Below the pieces are notes generated by a model. That model made no database searches, had not been told where the DNA came from, and saw only the letters and a program-made list of their open reading frames with translations. The position numbers were made by a program, and so were the translations under genes. From Variovorax sp. WS11 (GTDB lineage: Bacteria; Pseudomonadota; Gammaproteobacteria; Burkholderiales; Burkholderiaceae_C): a stretch of DNA of 64,000 nucleotides. This document shows, piece after piece, positions 25,711-34,548 of this stretch. The stretch covers positions 682,001 through 746,000 of the forward strand of contig NZ_JAAGOW010000004.1 of the NCBI RefSeq assembly GCF_010499245.1. The letters run 5' to 3'. How positions within the stretch are numbered: position 1 is the first letter of the stretch; every line of letters begins with the position of its first letter.

Positions 25711-27243
25711 TTAGCCTTCCTCGAGCCGTTCGTGGCGCGAGTGCGCCAACTGGGTCCAGTCGAGTTCCTGCTGGAGCACCTGGAACACGTCATCCCCGAT
25801 CTCGCCCGCCATCCTCATGGCGCTGAGGACGGCCCGCTGTCTGGCCACGCACTCCAGTCGAAGGGCGTCGCCGCCGCCGCCTTTGCCGTGCGACCGCGCC
25901 TCCGCCGCTACCCGAAGCTCGTCGAGTTCGGCTCGAAGTCTCGCGGCGGCACCACCGCCGCTGCACTGCAGGTGAATCTCGGCGGCCTCGATCAGTTGGC
26001 TGCGCGCCAGTCGCATCTCTTCGTCGTACGAGCCATCCGGGCCGATCTGCAGCCGCCTGATCAGTGGGCCCAGCGTCAGCCCCTGAATCACGAGGGTGCC
26101 GAGCACGACGGCGAACGCACTCAGAAGAATCAGGTCGCGCGCGGGAAAGGAGGTGGGAAGGGCGAGCGCTGCAGCCAGCGTCACGAGCCCTCGCATGCCG
26201 CTCCATGAGACGACCAGTCCCTGCGCGAGGGTCGGCGCCCGTGCGGGCGCGCACCTGCGCTTGAGGCGCCCGATCGCGCGGTTGTACCCAAGCACCCAGA
26301 GGAGTCGCACGCCAACGACGACGAGAACGACCGCTGCGGCGAATAGCAGCGCCGAGCCGATCTGGTCGCCTTCGAACTGCCTCAAAACCGTGCGTGCCTG
26401 CAGGCCCACCAGCAGGAAGGCGAACACGTTCAGCATGAACACGATGGCGCCCCAGACAGCGTGGGAGTGCACGCGGTCGCGCGGGGCCTGCCGGTCCGGC
26501 GCCTGCCTGGCAACGATCATGGCGAAGGCCACCATCGAGAGGACGGCCGATGCGTGGAGGCGCTCAGCCATCACCCAGGCCCCGAAAGTGGTGACGATCT
26601 CGAAGAGCGTGGCACCGAGGGTTCCAGCGACGCGGGGCGCGAATGCGAGATAGAGCCTCGCGAAGGCGCACCCGATCAGAAGCCCCAATGGGATGGCGAG
26701 GCCGAGGTCGGGAAGAATCACCGCGAGATCGCTGCGTCCGGAATGGAACTGCAGGGCGGCGCCGAAGATGATCAACGCAACCGCATCGTTGAGCAGGCTC
26801 TCGCCCTTGAGAACGCTCAGCGTCTGGCGAGGCAACGCGAAGCGCGAGAGCACCGCGGTCGCGGCGGCGGCATCGGGCGGCGCGACGATCGCGCCGAGGG
26901 CGATTCCCGCGTAGAGCGGCATCCCCGTCAGGCCGACCGCCAATGCCGCCACCGCGGCTGTCGTGAAGATGACGGCAAGCGCCGCCAACGAGAACACCGG
27001 AAGCCAGTTGCGACGGAGCTCGCGCGGCGGAAGGTCATAGGCGGCGTCCATCAGCGCCGGTGCGATGAACAGCGCGAGCGCCAGCCCCGGTTCGATCTCG
27101 ACTCCAGGCGCGCCGGGAAGCATCGCGACCAGCGTCCCGGCGAGCGCGAGCAGAGTCGGGTAGGGCGCTCCAAGGTGGCGGGCGAACTGCAGCAGGATCA
27201 CTGCGGCTGCGCTCAGCAGCAGTACCGTTTCGAACAAAGTCAT
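25711..27243 (-). CDS. Monovalent cation/proton antiporter, CPA1 family
   Basis: The protein has 510 residues and about 12 hydrophobic segments in the first 400, followed by a soluble tail rich in charged residues. IVAPPDAAAATAVL and GESLLNDAVALIIF correspond to the conserved ion-binding Asp region and the ND motif of NhaP/NHE-type antiporters. It exchanges Na+ or K+ for H+ across the inner membrane. It is not obviously part of the catabolic clusters. Confidence 0.88.
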   Translation of the reverse strand: MTLFETVLLLSAAAVILLQFARHLGAPYPTLLALAGTLVAMLPGAPGVEIEPGLALALFIAPALMDAAYDLPPRELRRNWLPVFSLAALAVIFTTAAVAALAVGLTGMPLYAGIALGAIVAPPDAAAATAVLSRFALPRQTLSVLKGESLLNDAVALIIFGAALQFHSGRSDLAVILPDLGLAIPLGLLIGCAFARLYLAFAPRVAGTLGATLFEIVTTFGAWVMAERLHASAVLSMVAFAMIVARQAPDRQAPRDRVHSHAVWGAIVFMLNVFAFLLVGLQARTVLRQFEGDQIGSALLFAAAVVLVVVGVRLLWVLGYNRAIGRLKRRCAPARAPTLAQGLVVSWSGMRGLVTLAAALALPTSFPARDLILLSAFAVVLGTLVIQGLTLGPLIRRLQIGPDGSYDEEMRLARSQLIEAAEIHLQCSGGGAAARLRAELDELRVAAEARSHGKGGGGDALRLECVARQRAVLSAMRMAGEIGDDVFQVLQQELDWTQLAHSRHERLEEG

Positions 27244-27256
27244 GGGGGCAGGGCGA

Positions 27257-27511
27257 TCAGCGCTCGCGATACAGGATCATTCCGGCGTGGTAGAGCACGT
27301 CGTCCCGGAATTCGCCGTCGGCCGTGAAGCCGGTGTCGTCCCAGTAGTCGATGTGGTTGCCGGTGACGCGGTAGCGGCCCTGATAGGCGCTGTGGCGCTG
27401 GCCGCGGGCTTCGTCGTAGCGGTCATGGGGAAGAAGTTCGTGGCGGATGTACCCGTCACGCGTGACCCACATGCCGACGTACGGATGGGAGGGGGTGGTC
27501 GACTTGCTCAC
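27257..27511 (-). CDS. Atu4866-like small domain protein
   Basis: This 84-residue protein has the pattern PYVGMWVTRDGYIRHELLP, then YRVTGNHIDYWDDTGFTAD and YHAGMILYR. It matches what I recall of the Atu4866 family, small beta-rich proteins often encoded beside AraC regulators and SDR or aldo-keto reductases. Its function is unknown. GTG at 27511 with a GAAAGG Shine-Dalgarno was chosen because the longer frame lacks protein-like sequence. It is divergent from the AraC gene at 27695. Confidence 0.75.
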   Translation of the reverse strand: MSKSTTPSHPYVGMWVTRDGYIRHELLPHDRYDEARGQRHSAYQGRYRVTGNHIDYWDDTGFTADGEFRDDVLYHAGMILYRER

Positions 27512-27694
27512 GGCTAAACCTTTCTCTGGCGATGGGTGAAGTGGGGGGGGCGCTGTGGCAAGAAGTCTAGGAACGGCAGGGCTGGAGCCGTTAGCCCGTT
27601 TCGCCGTGCTGTTTGCCCAATCTTCCAGAGCGCGAATCTGCGCCGGCGTCTCGCCCCGTGACGCGGGCCGGCAAGTTGGGTACGCTTTGCACCC

Positions 27695-28654
27695 ATGACG
27701 CTGCAAACAGTCGCATCAACCGGGCAACAGGCGCTGGCCGCTTCGCCGCCGAGCCGTCGCATCGGCGAGCTGGCCGACCTCCTGGCTCGTCGGGCCAGCG
27801 AAGACGGCATCTGGCCCACGCCGATCCCCGGGCTTTCCGTGATCAGGTTCTCCAAGCCGAGCGACGAGATCGCGCACGCGCTGCATCAGCCGGCGGTTTG
27901 CATCGTCGCCCAGGGTGCTAAGCGGGCCATGCTGCGGGATGAGGTCTTCAGCTACGACGCTTCGCGCTTCCTGGTTTTCTCGGTCGACCTGCCGATTTCC
28001 GCCCAGGTGACCGAAGCGACTGCGGATGCGCCGTACCTGTGCTTCCGGCTCGACCTGGACCCGGCGGCGATCTCCGCGCTGCTGCTGAAGGCCGGATACG
28101 CCGCGGCGGCGCACCAGCCTTCAGGGCGCGGACTCTTTCTCAGCCAGGTGACCGACACGATGGTGGATGCGGCTGTTCGCCTGATGAGACTGCTCGAGTC
28201 GCCGGATGACGCGAACATGCTGGCCCCCCTGGCTGTGCAGGAGCTGCACTATCGCCTGCTGCGCACCGAACAGGGCGCGCGGCTCGCGAGCATCGCGCAG
28301 GCGGACAGCCACGCCTGCAGGATCGCCCGGACCATCGCCTGGCTGAAGACGCATTTCGCGAAGCCGCTCAGTATCGAGACGCTGGCGCGCGAGGCGCACA
28401 TGAGTACGTCGTCCTTGCACTTTCATTTCCGGAACGTGACCTCGATGAGCCCGCTCCAGTACCAGAAGCTGCTGCGCCTGCAGGAGGCGCGCCGCCTGCT
28501 CGTGGGCGAGACGACGGACGTGGCCGATGCCGGCTACCGGGTGGGCTACGAGAGTCCATCCCAGTTCAGCCGCGAGTACAGCAGGCTGTTCGGGCTGGCG
28601 CCGTCTCGGGATGCTCAACGGCTGCGCACGTCGGGGGCGGTTGCCGTCTATTGA
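27695..28654 (+). CDS. AraC-family transcriptional regulator (AraC_N type)
   Basis: The protein has 319 residues. The N-terminal AraC_N ligand-like domain contains HQPAVCIVAQGAKRAML and VDLPISAQV. The C-terminal HTH pair runs from LSIETLAREAHMSTSSLHFH to VADAGYRVGYESPSQFSREY. It is divergent from the Atu4866-like gene, with 184 bases between them, the common arrangement for this subgroup. It probably controls the leftward small genes, by inference. Confidence 0.88.
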   Translation: MTLQTVASTGQQALAASPPSRRIGELADLLARRASEDGIWPTPIPGLSVIRFSKPSDEIAHALHQPAVCIVAQGAKRAMLRDEVFSYDASRFLVFSVDLPISAQVTEATADAPYLCFRLDLDPAAISALLLKAGYAAAAHQPSGRGLFLSQVTDTMVDAAVRLMRLLESPDDANMLAPLAVQELHYRLLRTEQGARLASIAQADSHACRIARTIAWLKTHFAKPLSIETLAREAHMSTSSLHFHFRNVTSMSPLQYQKLLRLQEARRLLVGETTDVADAGYRVGYESPSQFSREYSRLFGLAPSRDAQRLRTSGAVAVY

Positions 28655-28740
28655 GCCGATCGACAGTCCGCCCCATCAGTGCTTGGCCTGTGTCCTGCGC
28701 CGATATCCTGCCACTTGTGCCGCCCTGTCCAGGAGGGCGC

Positions 28741-29022
28741 TCAACTGGCGAAGCCGGCGTATGGCTTCAATTCGACAATCGACTCGACGATGACCGCGCC
28801 CGCAACCACGAGGGGCAAGGTTTCCAAGAGCGAGCTTGCCGCGTCGATGTCGTCGCACTCCAGCAAGAGTACGGCGCCGGGTCGATCGCCGCGATGCCAT
28901 ATCTGCCGCATCCCCCCGGAAGCGTACAGCGCACGCACGCGTGCGACTTCGGCGGCCAAGCCGTTGGCGATGACGTCCGCGCCGGCATCGTTGGACCGGC
29001 CAGTGTGTACCAGGAATTGCAT
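28741..29022 (-). CDS. YCII/muconolactone isomerase-like small protein
   Basis: This 93-residue protein of the dimeric alpha-beta barrel type begins MQFLVHTGR and has the pattern ALYASGGMRQIWHRGDRPGA. It resembles muconolactone isomerase-like and YciI-like proteins of unknown role. It is isolated between the AraC gene and the GntR gene, without a clear operon partner. Confidence 0.65.
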   Translation of the reverse strand: MQFLVHTGRSNDAGADVIANGLAAEVARVRALYASGGMRQIWHRGDRPGAVLLLECDDIDAASSLLETLPLVVAGAVIVESIVELKPYAGFAS

Positions 29023-29087
29023 GCTTTACTCCTTTTCATGATTGAGATTGGTTGAATCGCCGGGGGACGGGTCAGCGAGATCGCCTG

Positions 29088-29831
29088 CTATCCGCCTCTG
29101 CCCCGACGGTGCAGGTCCACCCGGTACGTGTAGCGTCTCGGATTGAAGAAGGACTCCGTGAACTCGACGAGCTTCCCTGCCGTGTCGTAGTACAGGCGCT
29201 CAATGAGAATGACGGCATCGCCTACCGAAGCGCCGATCGGCGCAGCGATGTCTTCCCCCGCATTGAACGCCGTGATGCTCTGTTGGACGCCGGCAACCGG
29301 ATCGACCAGGAACTTCTCCGCCGCACCGATGACCGTACCCGGCCCATTTGACGGAATCCCGCTTTCCCTCAATTTCCGTCCCAGGGCAGGATCTACGTGG
29401 TGACGCGTGATGACGAATGCCTCACCCTCAAATTTCCTAAGCACGACGGCCGTGTCGACCTCGACATACCCCAGTTGCAAACGAGCAGCCACCGAGGCAT
29501 CGATTCGGGTCTTGAAGGGCTCGATGACCTCCATATCGGTCCCCGGCCACATCGTCAGGTCGTCGAGCGAGCCGATGGAGCGGACGTAGCGCCCCTCGAC
29601 CTGCGGTTGTCCTCGGACATAGGTACCGCTGCCTTGAATCTGGTCGATGAGTCCCTCATCGACCAACTGCTTGAGCGCCAGCCGTATGGTGTGGCGGCTG
29701 ACCTTGAACTGGCCGGCAAGTTCGACTTCGGTTGCAAGCCGTGATCCGCCCACAAAGAACCCGCTCTTGATCTTCTGCCGAATCTCCTCGGCGACTCGCC
29801 GGTAGGCCGGCCGTGCGCTTGTCTGCTCCAT
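29088..29831 (-). CDS. GntR-family transcriptional regulator (HutC/FarR subfamily)
   Basis: This is a 247-residue regulator. The winged HTH near the N-terminus (YRRVAEEIRQKIKSGFF to VSRHTIRLALKQLVDEGLI) is followed by QGSGTYVRGQ and a UTRA ligand-binding domain (TAVVLRKFEGEAFVITRHHVD). ATG at 29831 has an AGAGGA Shine-Dalgarno; a longer frame to 29999 reaches the aldehyde dehydrogenase gene and lacks family sequence. It lies downstream of the aldehyde dehydrogenase at 29977 in the same direction. The probable target is the TTGGTACGTAY motif between the two aldehyde dehydrogenase genes. Confidence 0.9.
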   Translation of the reverse strand: MEQTSARPAYRRVAEEIRQKIKSGFFVGGSRLATEVELAGQFKVSRHTIRLALKQLVDEGLIDQIQGSGTYVRGQPQVEGRYVRSIGSLDDLTMWPGTDMEVIEPFKTRIDASVAARLQLGYVEVDTAVVLRKFEGEAFVITRHHVDPALGRKLRESGIPSNGPGTVIGAAEKFLVDPVAGVQQSITAFNAGEDIAAPIGASVGDAVILIERLYYDTAGKLVEFTESFFNPRRYTYRVDLHRRGRGG

Positions 29832-29976
29832 ACGAATGATCCTCTGTGTGCCGGTGAACGGTCGCCATTCTGCGTGCCGCGGCTCGAACGAGAGCGGTTG
29901 CAGCGGCGCCGTCACGCGATTCCACCACAGACGTCTTGACCAACCGGCGAGGCAGGCGCAGGCGACCATATCGCCG

Positions 29977-31473
29977 CTAGCCCAGTTTGAAGGGATCACG
30001 CGTCTGCCCGGTCAACTCCAACCAGACAGCCTTGGTTTGCAGGTAGGCGGAAAGGCCCTCCATGCCGTTCTCCCTGCCGATCCCGCTGGACTTGAACCCG
30101 CCATAGGGAACGTTGTAGGAAAGAACCCGATACGTGTTGACCCAGACCGATCCGGCGCTCACCTGGTGTGCAACCCGGTGGGCTCGCTGAACGTCCTTGG
30201 TCCATATGCCGGCAGCAAGACCGTAAGACGTATCGTTGGCGATCTCGACGGCTTCCTGCTCCGTGTCGAACGTGATGACGGAAAGAACCGGCCCGAAGAT
30301 CTCTTCGCGAGCCACGCGCATCTGGTTGTTGACGCCATCGAGGATGGTGGGCTCCACGAAGAAGCCATCCTTCAGGTCGACGGAGGAGGGCCTGTTTCCA
30401 CCGCACAAGAGCTGGGCGCCCTCTTGCAGGCCGAGGTCGATGTAAGACATCACCTTGTCGAGCTGCTGGCCGAACGCGATGGGCCCAACCTCGGTGGCCA
30501 TTTCCAATGGATCGCCGAGCTTGATCGAGGCGACGCGATCTCGCAGGAGGCTGACGACGCGATCCTTGACCGATCTCTGCACCAGAAGGCGACTGCCCGC
30601 AATGCACGTCTGCCCGGTCGCAGCAAAGATACCCGCCATGACCCCATTGACTGCCGCGGCAATGTCAGCGTCTTCGAACACGATGTTGGGCGACTTTCCG
30701 CCAAGCTCGAGCGTCACGTCGGCGATGTGGTCGGCGGCAGACTTCATCACTGCCGTGCCGGTGGCGGTAGAGCCGGTGAAGGTAATCTTGGCCACGCCGG
30801 GATGGCGCGCCAATGCCGCCCCGGTTTCGCCGGCCCCGGTCACGACATTGAACACCCCCGCAGGAAACCCGGCCTTGTGCACCAGTTCGGCAAAGAGCAG
30901 CGTCGAGATGGGCGTCTGCTCGGCTGGTTTTGCCACGAAGGTACAGCCGGCAGCCAGCGCCGGCGCCAGCTTGCTGGCGAGAAGGTAGAGCGGGCTGTTC
31001 CACGGCAGGATGGCGGCGACGACGCCAATGGGCTCCCTCCTGGTATAGACGAAGAAATTGGTGCCGGGGGGCTGGTGTGTGCTGCCCTCGATCTTGTCGG
31101 CGGCGCCGGCAAAGTAGTGATAGGTCGCAGCCAGGCTGTTCATCTGCGCCAGCGTTTCGCGAATGACCTTGCCGTTGTCCATCGTCTCGATGCGGGCCAG
31201 TTCTTCGGCGTGCTCGGCAATGGAGTCGGCCAGCTTTCGAAGCAGTGCGCCCCGGGCTGAAGGCGACAAGGAGCCCCACGGCCCATCAAGCGCTCGTCGT
31301 GCGGCCGATACCGCAAGGTCGACGTCGCGTTCGTTGGCCAAAGGCGCACTTGCCCACGCCTTTCCCGTGTAGGGATTGATCGTGTCGAAGGTCTCACCCG
31401 ACGACGAGTCGGCATGTCCCCCGTCCACCCACATGCGATAGATCTTTGGAACTTCACGATATTGAACGGACAT
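29977..31473 (-). CDS. Aldehyde dehydrogenase (NAD(P)+)
   Basis: The protein is a 498-residue ALDH superfamily member. PWNSPLYLLASKLAPALAAG, the general base in LELGGKSPNIVFED and the nucleophile in GQTCIAGSR are intact, as is the C-terminal YGGFKSSGIGRENG. It oxidises an aldehyde to its acid. AAGGAG precedes the ATG. The gene diverges from a second ALDH, and a GntR-type operator lies within its promoter spacer. It is followed by the gntR gene. Confidence 0.92.
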   Translation of the reverse strand: MSVQYREVPKIYRMWVDGGHADSSSGETFDTINPYTGKAWASAPLANERDVDLAVSAARRALDGPWGSLSPSARGALLRKLADSIAEHAEELARIETMDNGKVIRETLAQMNSLAATYHYFAGAADKIEGSTHQPPGTNFFVYTRREPIGVVAAILPWNSPLYLLASKLAPALAAGCTFVAKPAEQTPISTLLFAELVHKAGFPAGVFNVVTGAGETGAALARHPGVAKITFTGSTATGTAVMKSAADHIADVTLELGGKSPNIVFEDADIAAAVNGVMAGIFAATGQTCIAGSRLLVQRSVKDRVVSLLRDRVASIKLGDPLEMATEVGPIAFGQQLDKVMSYIDLGLQEGAQLLCGGNRPSSVDLKDGFFVEPTILDGVNNQMRVAREEIFGPVLSVITFDTEQEAVEIANDTSYGLAAGIWTKDVQRAHRVAHQVSAGSVWVNTYRVLSYNVPYGGFKSSGIGRENGMEGLSAYLQTKAVWLELTGQTRDPFKLG

Positions 31474-31499
31474 GTTGTCTCCTTGTGAAAAGATATAAA

Positions 31500-31529
31500 A
31501 CTATAAAGATACGTACCAATGAATGTCAA
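31500..31529 (-). promoter_or_regulatory. Promoter of leftward aldehyde dehydrogenase gene with embedded GntR-type operator
   Basis: On the minus strand, TTGACA (31524-31529) and TATAGT (31500-31505) are 18 bases apart. The motif ATTGGTACGTAT (31509-31520) fills the spacer. The same 11-base core recurs in the opposite promoter at 31627-31638, so repression by one GntR protein is the simple reading. Confidence 0.68.
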
Positions 31530-31614
31530 CTCCCAAGAATCTGTTGCCAAGCAAATGGCTGAATCTCTAGGCCTGAGGGCTGATTGTGTCAGATAGGGTT
31601 GTCGAAAATTTCTG

Positions 31615-31643
31615 TTGACGCGACAAATTGGTACGTACAAAAT
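31615..31643 (+). promoter_or_regulatory. Promoter of rightward aldehyde dehydrogenase gene with embedded GntR-type operator
   Basis: TTGACG (31615-31620) and CAAAAT (31638-31643) are 17 bases apart. ATTGGTACGTAC (31627-31638) lies in the spacer. Extended to TTGGTACGTACAA it is close to a perfect dyad (TTGGTACGTACCAA). Confidence 0.66.
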
Positions 31644-31702
31644 ACCAGACAACAGCCAATGAGCGGCGCCGACCAGGCCGCATGCAGCAGGAGACAAATT
31701 TC

Positions 31703-33244
31703 ATGACAGTCATCCGCACGACCCAGGTTTCGCCAACGACCGAGAAGGGCTTTTCCGTCTTGGGAAGGGCCAAGCAACTGAACGCCGGTGTTCACAAGGC
31801 CTATATCGACGGTCAGTGGGTCGAGCCTGGCGGCGGCGAGGTCTGGCAGCACCGACACCCGGCTTCGGGCGAGCCCGACTTCACCATCGCGAGATCGTCG
31901 GCGTCGGATGTCGACAGGGCTGTGCGGGCGGCGCGTCGTGCCTTCGACGAGGGCCCGTGGCGGCAAATGCGCGCCCGCGAAAGAAAGTTGATCCTGCGGC
32001 CTATCGGAGACCTCGTGCGAGCGGCAGAAAAGGAGTTGGCAGAACTCCAGTCCCTCGACAACGGTCTGCCGATCGCGATCGGCAGCGGCTTCCGCTTCTC
32101 CGGAAGCTTCGCCGCAGACCTGTTCGAGTACCACATTGGCTGGATCGACAAGCTCGACGGCAGCGTGCCGCCGGTCTTCTCGTCGCACGCCGATGCCCAG
32201 ATGCTCACGTTGCGCGAGCCGGTGGGTGTGGTGGCCGCGGTGACGCCGTTCAACGCGCCGGTCATGCAATTCGCGCAGAAGGTGGCGCCGGCGCTCGCGG
32301 CCGGCTGCACGGTGGTCTTCAAGCCGTCGGAGTACGCTTCGAACGTTGCGGCGCTCTTCGTGCGGCTGATCGAGCAGCTGGACCTGCCGCCGGGCGTCAT
32401 CAACCTGGTGCCGGGCGATGCTTCGACCTCGGCCGCGTTGTTCAACCACCCGTTGATCGACAAAATCGCCTTCACCGGTCGTCGCGAGGTGGGGGAGATC
32501 ATCCTTCGCGCTGCAGCGCCGGGGATCAAGCGGGTTCAGCTGGAGCTCGGCGGCAAGAGTCCGAGCATCGTCTTCGATGACGTCGAAGATATTTCGGCGA
32601 CAGCGCGCTATGCGATGAGCCTCGTTTCAATGGGGCTGTCGGGACAGCTGTGCTCGACCCAGACTCGGGCGCTCGTTCATCGCTCGGTCTACAGCGAATT
32701 CATTGCGGCGGCGACCGAGCAACTGGCGGATGTACGCATTGGAGACTCTTTCGATGCTGCCGTGACATCCGCCCCCTTGGTCAACGCCGCAGCAGCCGAT
32801 CGTGTCGAACGGCTGATCCAGGGAGCTCTGCAAGAGGGCGCGCGACACGTCGCGGGTGGCGATCGCGTCACCGAACTGCCGGGCGGCAACTGGATCACTC
32901 CGACAATCCTGGCGGACGTCAGTCCCTCCATGACGATCGCACGGACCGAAGTTTTCGGACCAGTGCTGAGCGTCATTCCATTCGACGATGAAGAAGACGC
33001 GATCCGCATCGCCAACGATTCGGAGTATGGGTTGTCTGCCGGGGTCTATACACGCAACCCCACTCGAGCGATTCGCGTTGCCCGCGCGCTCAGGACGGGC
33101 ACCGTCGGGATCAACAGCCTCTTCGTTTATCCGCCCCCGGCCCCCTTTGGCGGCTACAAGACTTCGGGCCTGGGAAGAGAAGGCGGGCGACAGGGCTTCG
33201 AGGACTACCTCGAAACCAAGACGATCAGCATTCCGCTGGGTTGA
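31703..33244 (+). CDS. Aldehyde dehydrogenase family protein
   Basis: This 513-residue ALDH has TPFNAPVMQFAQKVAPALAAG, general base LELGGKSPSIVFDD, nucleophile in SGQLCSTQTR and C-terminal FGGYKTSGLGREGG. ATG at 31703 has an AGGAG Shine-Dalgarno; earlier in-frame ATGs at 31628 and 31682 lack one. It diverges from the ALDH at 29977 and is followed by a CoA-transferase gene, so its acid product may be passed to CoA chemistry. Confidence 0.92.
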   Translation: MTVIRTTQVSPTTEKGFSVLGRAKQLNAGVHKAYIDGQWVEPGGGEVWQHRHPASGEPDFTIARSSASDVDRAVRAARRAFDEGPWRQMRARERKLILRPIGDLVRAAEKELAELQSLDNGLPIAIGSGFRFSGSFAADLFEYHIGWIDKLDGSVPPVFSSHADAQMLTLREPVGVVAAVTPFNAPVMQFAQKVAPALAAGCTVVFKPSEYASNVAALFVRLIEQLDLPPGVINLVPGDASTSAALFNHPLIDKIAFTGRREVGEIILRAAAPGIKRVQLELGGKSPSIVFDDVEDISATARYAMSLVSMGLSGQLCSTQTRALVHRSVYSEFIAAATEQLADVRIGDSFDAAVTSAPLVNAAAADRVERLIQGALQEGARHVAGGDRVTELPGGNWITPTILADVSPSMTIARTEVFGPVLSVIPFDDEEDAIRIANDSEYGLSAGVYTRNPTRAIRVARALRTGTVGINSLFVYPPPAPFGGYKTSGLGREGGRQGFEDYLETKTISIPLG

Positions 33245-33294
33245 AGCCGTGCGACTCGTCCCGATGCACACGCATCGCATACCTGGAAACTTTC

Positions 33295-34491
33295 ATGAAG
33301 CCACTTGAAGGCATTCGCGTGATCGAGGTGGGGCAATACATTGCCGCGCCCTACTGTGCACTGATGCTGGCCGATCAGGGCGCCGAAGTCATCAAGGTGG
33401 AACGGCCATTTCGCGGCGATCCACGCAGGGAATACGACCCCCTGGTCACCAGCGAGATCGGCAGTCTCAGCGGGGGCTTCCTCACCTACAACCGAGGCAA
33501 GAAATCCGTCACGCTGGATCTGAACAGCGAGGAGGGGAGGCAGAGTTACCGCGAACTCGTTGCAGGCGCCGACGTGGTCGTGGAGAACTTGCGACCGGGG
33601 ATCGTGGAGAAGTTGGGAATCGGCTATGCGGAACTGCGCGAAGTCAACCCGCGCGTCATCTACGCGGCCATCAGCGGCTATGGCCGTTCGCCGGTACGCC
33701 AAGGCCCCTACGCGGATCGGCCCGCCTTCGACACCGTGGCCCAGGCCATGGGCGGCATGATGGATGTGACCGGCGAGATCAGTGGTCCGCCGCTTCCTGG
33801 CGTGACCGGATTCGCAGACATCTACAGCGGCGTCCATGCTGGATTCGGCATTCTCACGGCCTTGCAGGCGAGAGGGCGGTCGGGACACGGAGCCTTTGTC
33901 GACATCAGCATGTACGACGTCGTTGCTTCGCTGATGGAGCGCGAGTTGATGCTCTGGGAATTCACCGGCAACCGCCGTGAGCGCGGCCTCGACGCGTATG
34001 CGCCCGTGGGCACCTTGGCGGCTTCGGACGGACACGTGGCGTTCATCCTGCCGACACAGGACATGTGGGTACGGCTTTGTCGTGCCGTCGATCGCCTCGA
34101 TCTCCTGACGCGAAAGGATCTCGAAACGGTCAGATCGAGGTCCGTGAACTTCGGCTCCGTCATCAGGCCGGAACTCGAAGCGTGGACCCGGCAGAAAACG
34201 CGCCGCGAGATCGTCGAACACTTGAGCAGCAGAGGGCTGCCCGTGGGCGAAGTCCAGACGATCGAGGAAGTCTTCTCGTGCTCGCACCTGAGTCAGCGCG
34301 AAATGTTTCTCGATGTCGATGATCCGATCGCGGGGCGGCACAGGGTGATCCGCACACCACTGCGCATCGACGAGTACGAGGTCCCCGGCGCGCACAGCGC
34401 TCCCCAGCTCGGCGCACACAACGCCGATCTGCTGTCGGCGGCTCGCTGCACGGCCGCCAACGCCACGACGCGTGACACGTTGCCGAGCTGA
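33295..34491 (+). CDS. Family III CoA-transferase (CaiB/BaiF-like)
   Basis: The protein has 398 residues. VGQYIAAPYCALMLADQGAEV, NRGKKSVTLDLN and the candidate nucleophile Asp in RPAFDTVAQAMGG are typical of the family. It lies 50 bases after the ALDH gene and just before the second LIV transporter, suggesting that an imported or oxidised acid is converted to its CoA ester. ATG at 33295 begins MKPLEGIRV; an upstream in-frame TTG at 33241 is not needed. Confidence 0.9.
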   Translation: MKPLEGIRVIEVGQYIAAPYCALMLADQGAEVIKVERPFRGDPRREYDPLVTSEIGSLSGGFLTYNRGKKSVTLDLNSEEGRQSYRELVAGADVVVENLRPGIVEKLGIGYAELREVNPRVIYAAISGYGRSPVRQGPYADRPAFDTVAQAMGGMMDVTGEISGPPLPGVTGFADIYSGVHAGFGILTALQARGRSGHGAFVDISMYDVVASLMERELMLWEFTGNRRERGLDAYAPVGTLAASDGHVAFILPTQDMWVRLCRAVDRLDLLTRKDLETVRSRSVNFGSVIRPELEAWTRQKTRREIVEHLSSRGLPVGEVQTIEEVFSCSHLSQREMFLDVDDPIAGRHRVIRTPLRIDEYEVPGAHSAPQLGAHNADLLSAARCTAANATTRDTLPS

Positions 34492-34548
34492 TACGCCGCC
34501 TCACCAAGGACAGGACCCACGCAGGTCGTTCAGAACGAAGGAGACTCC

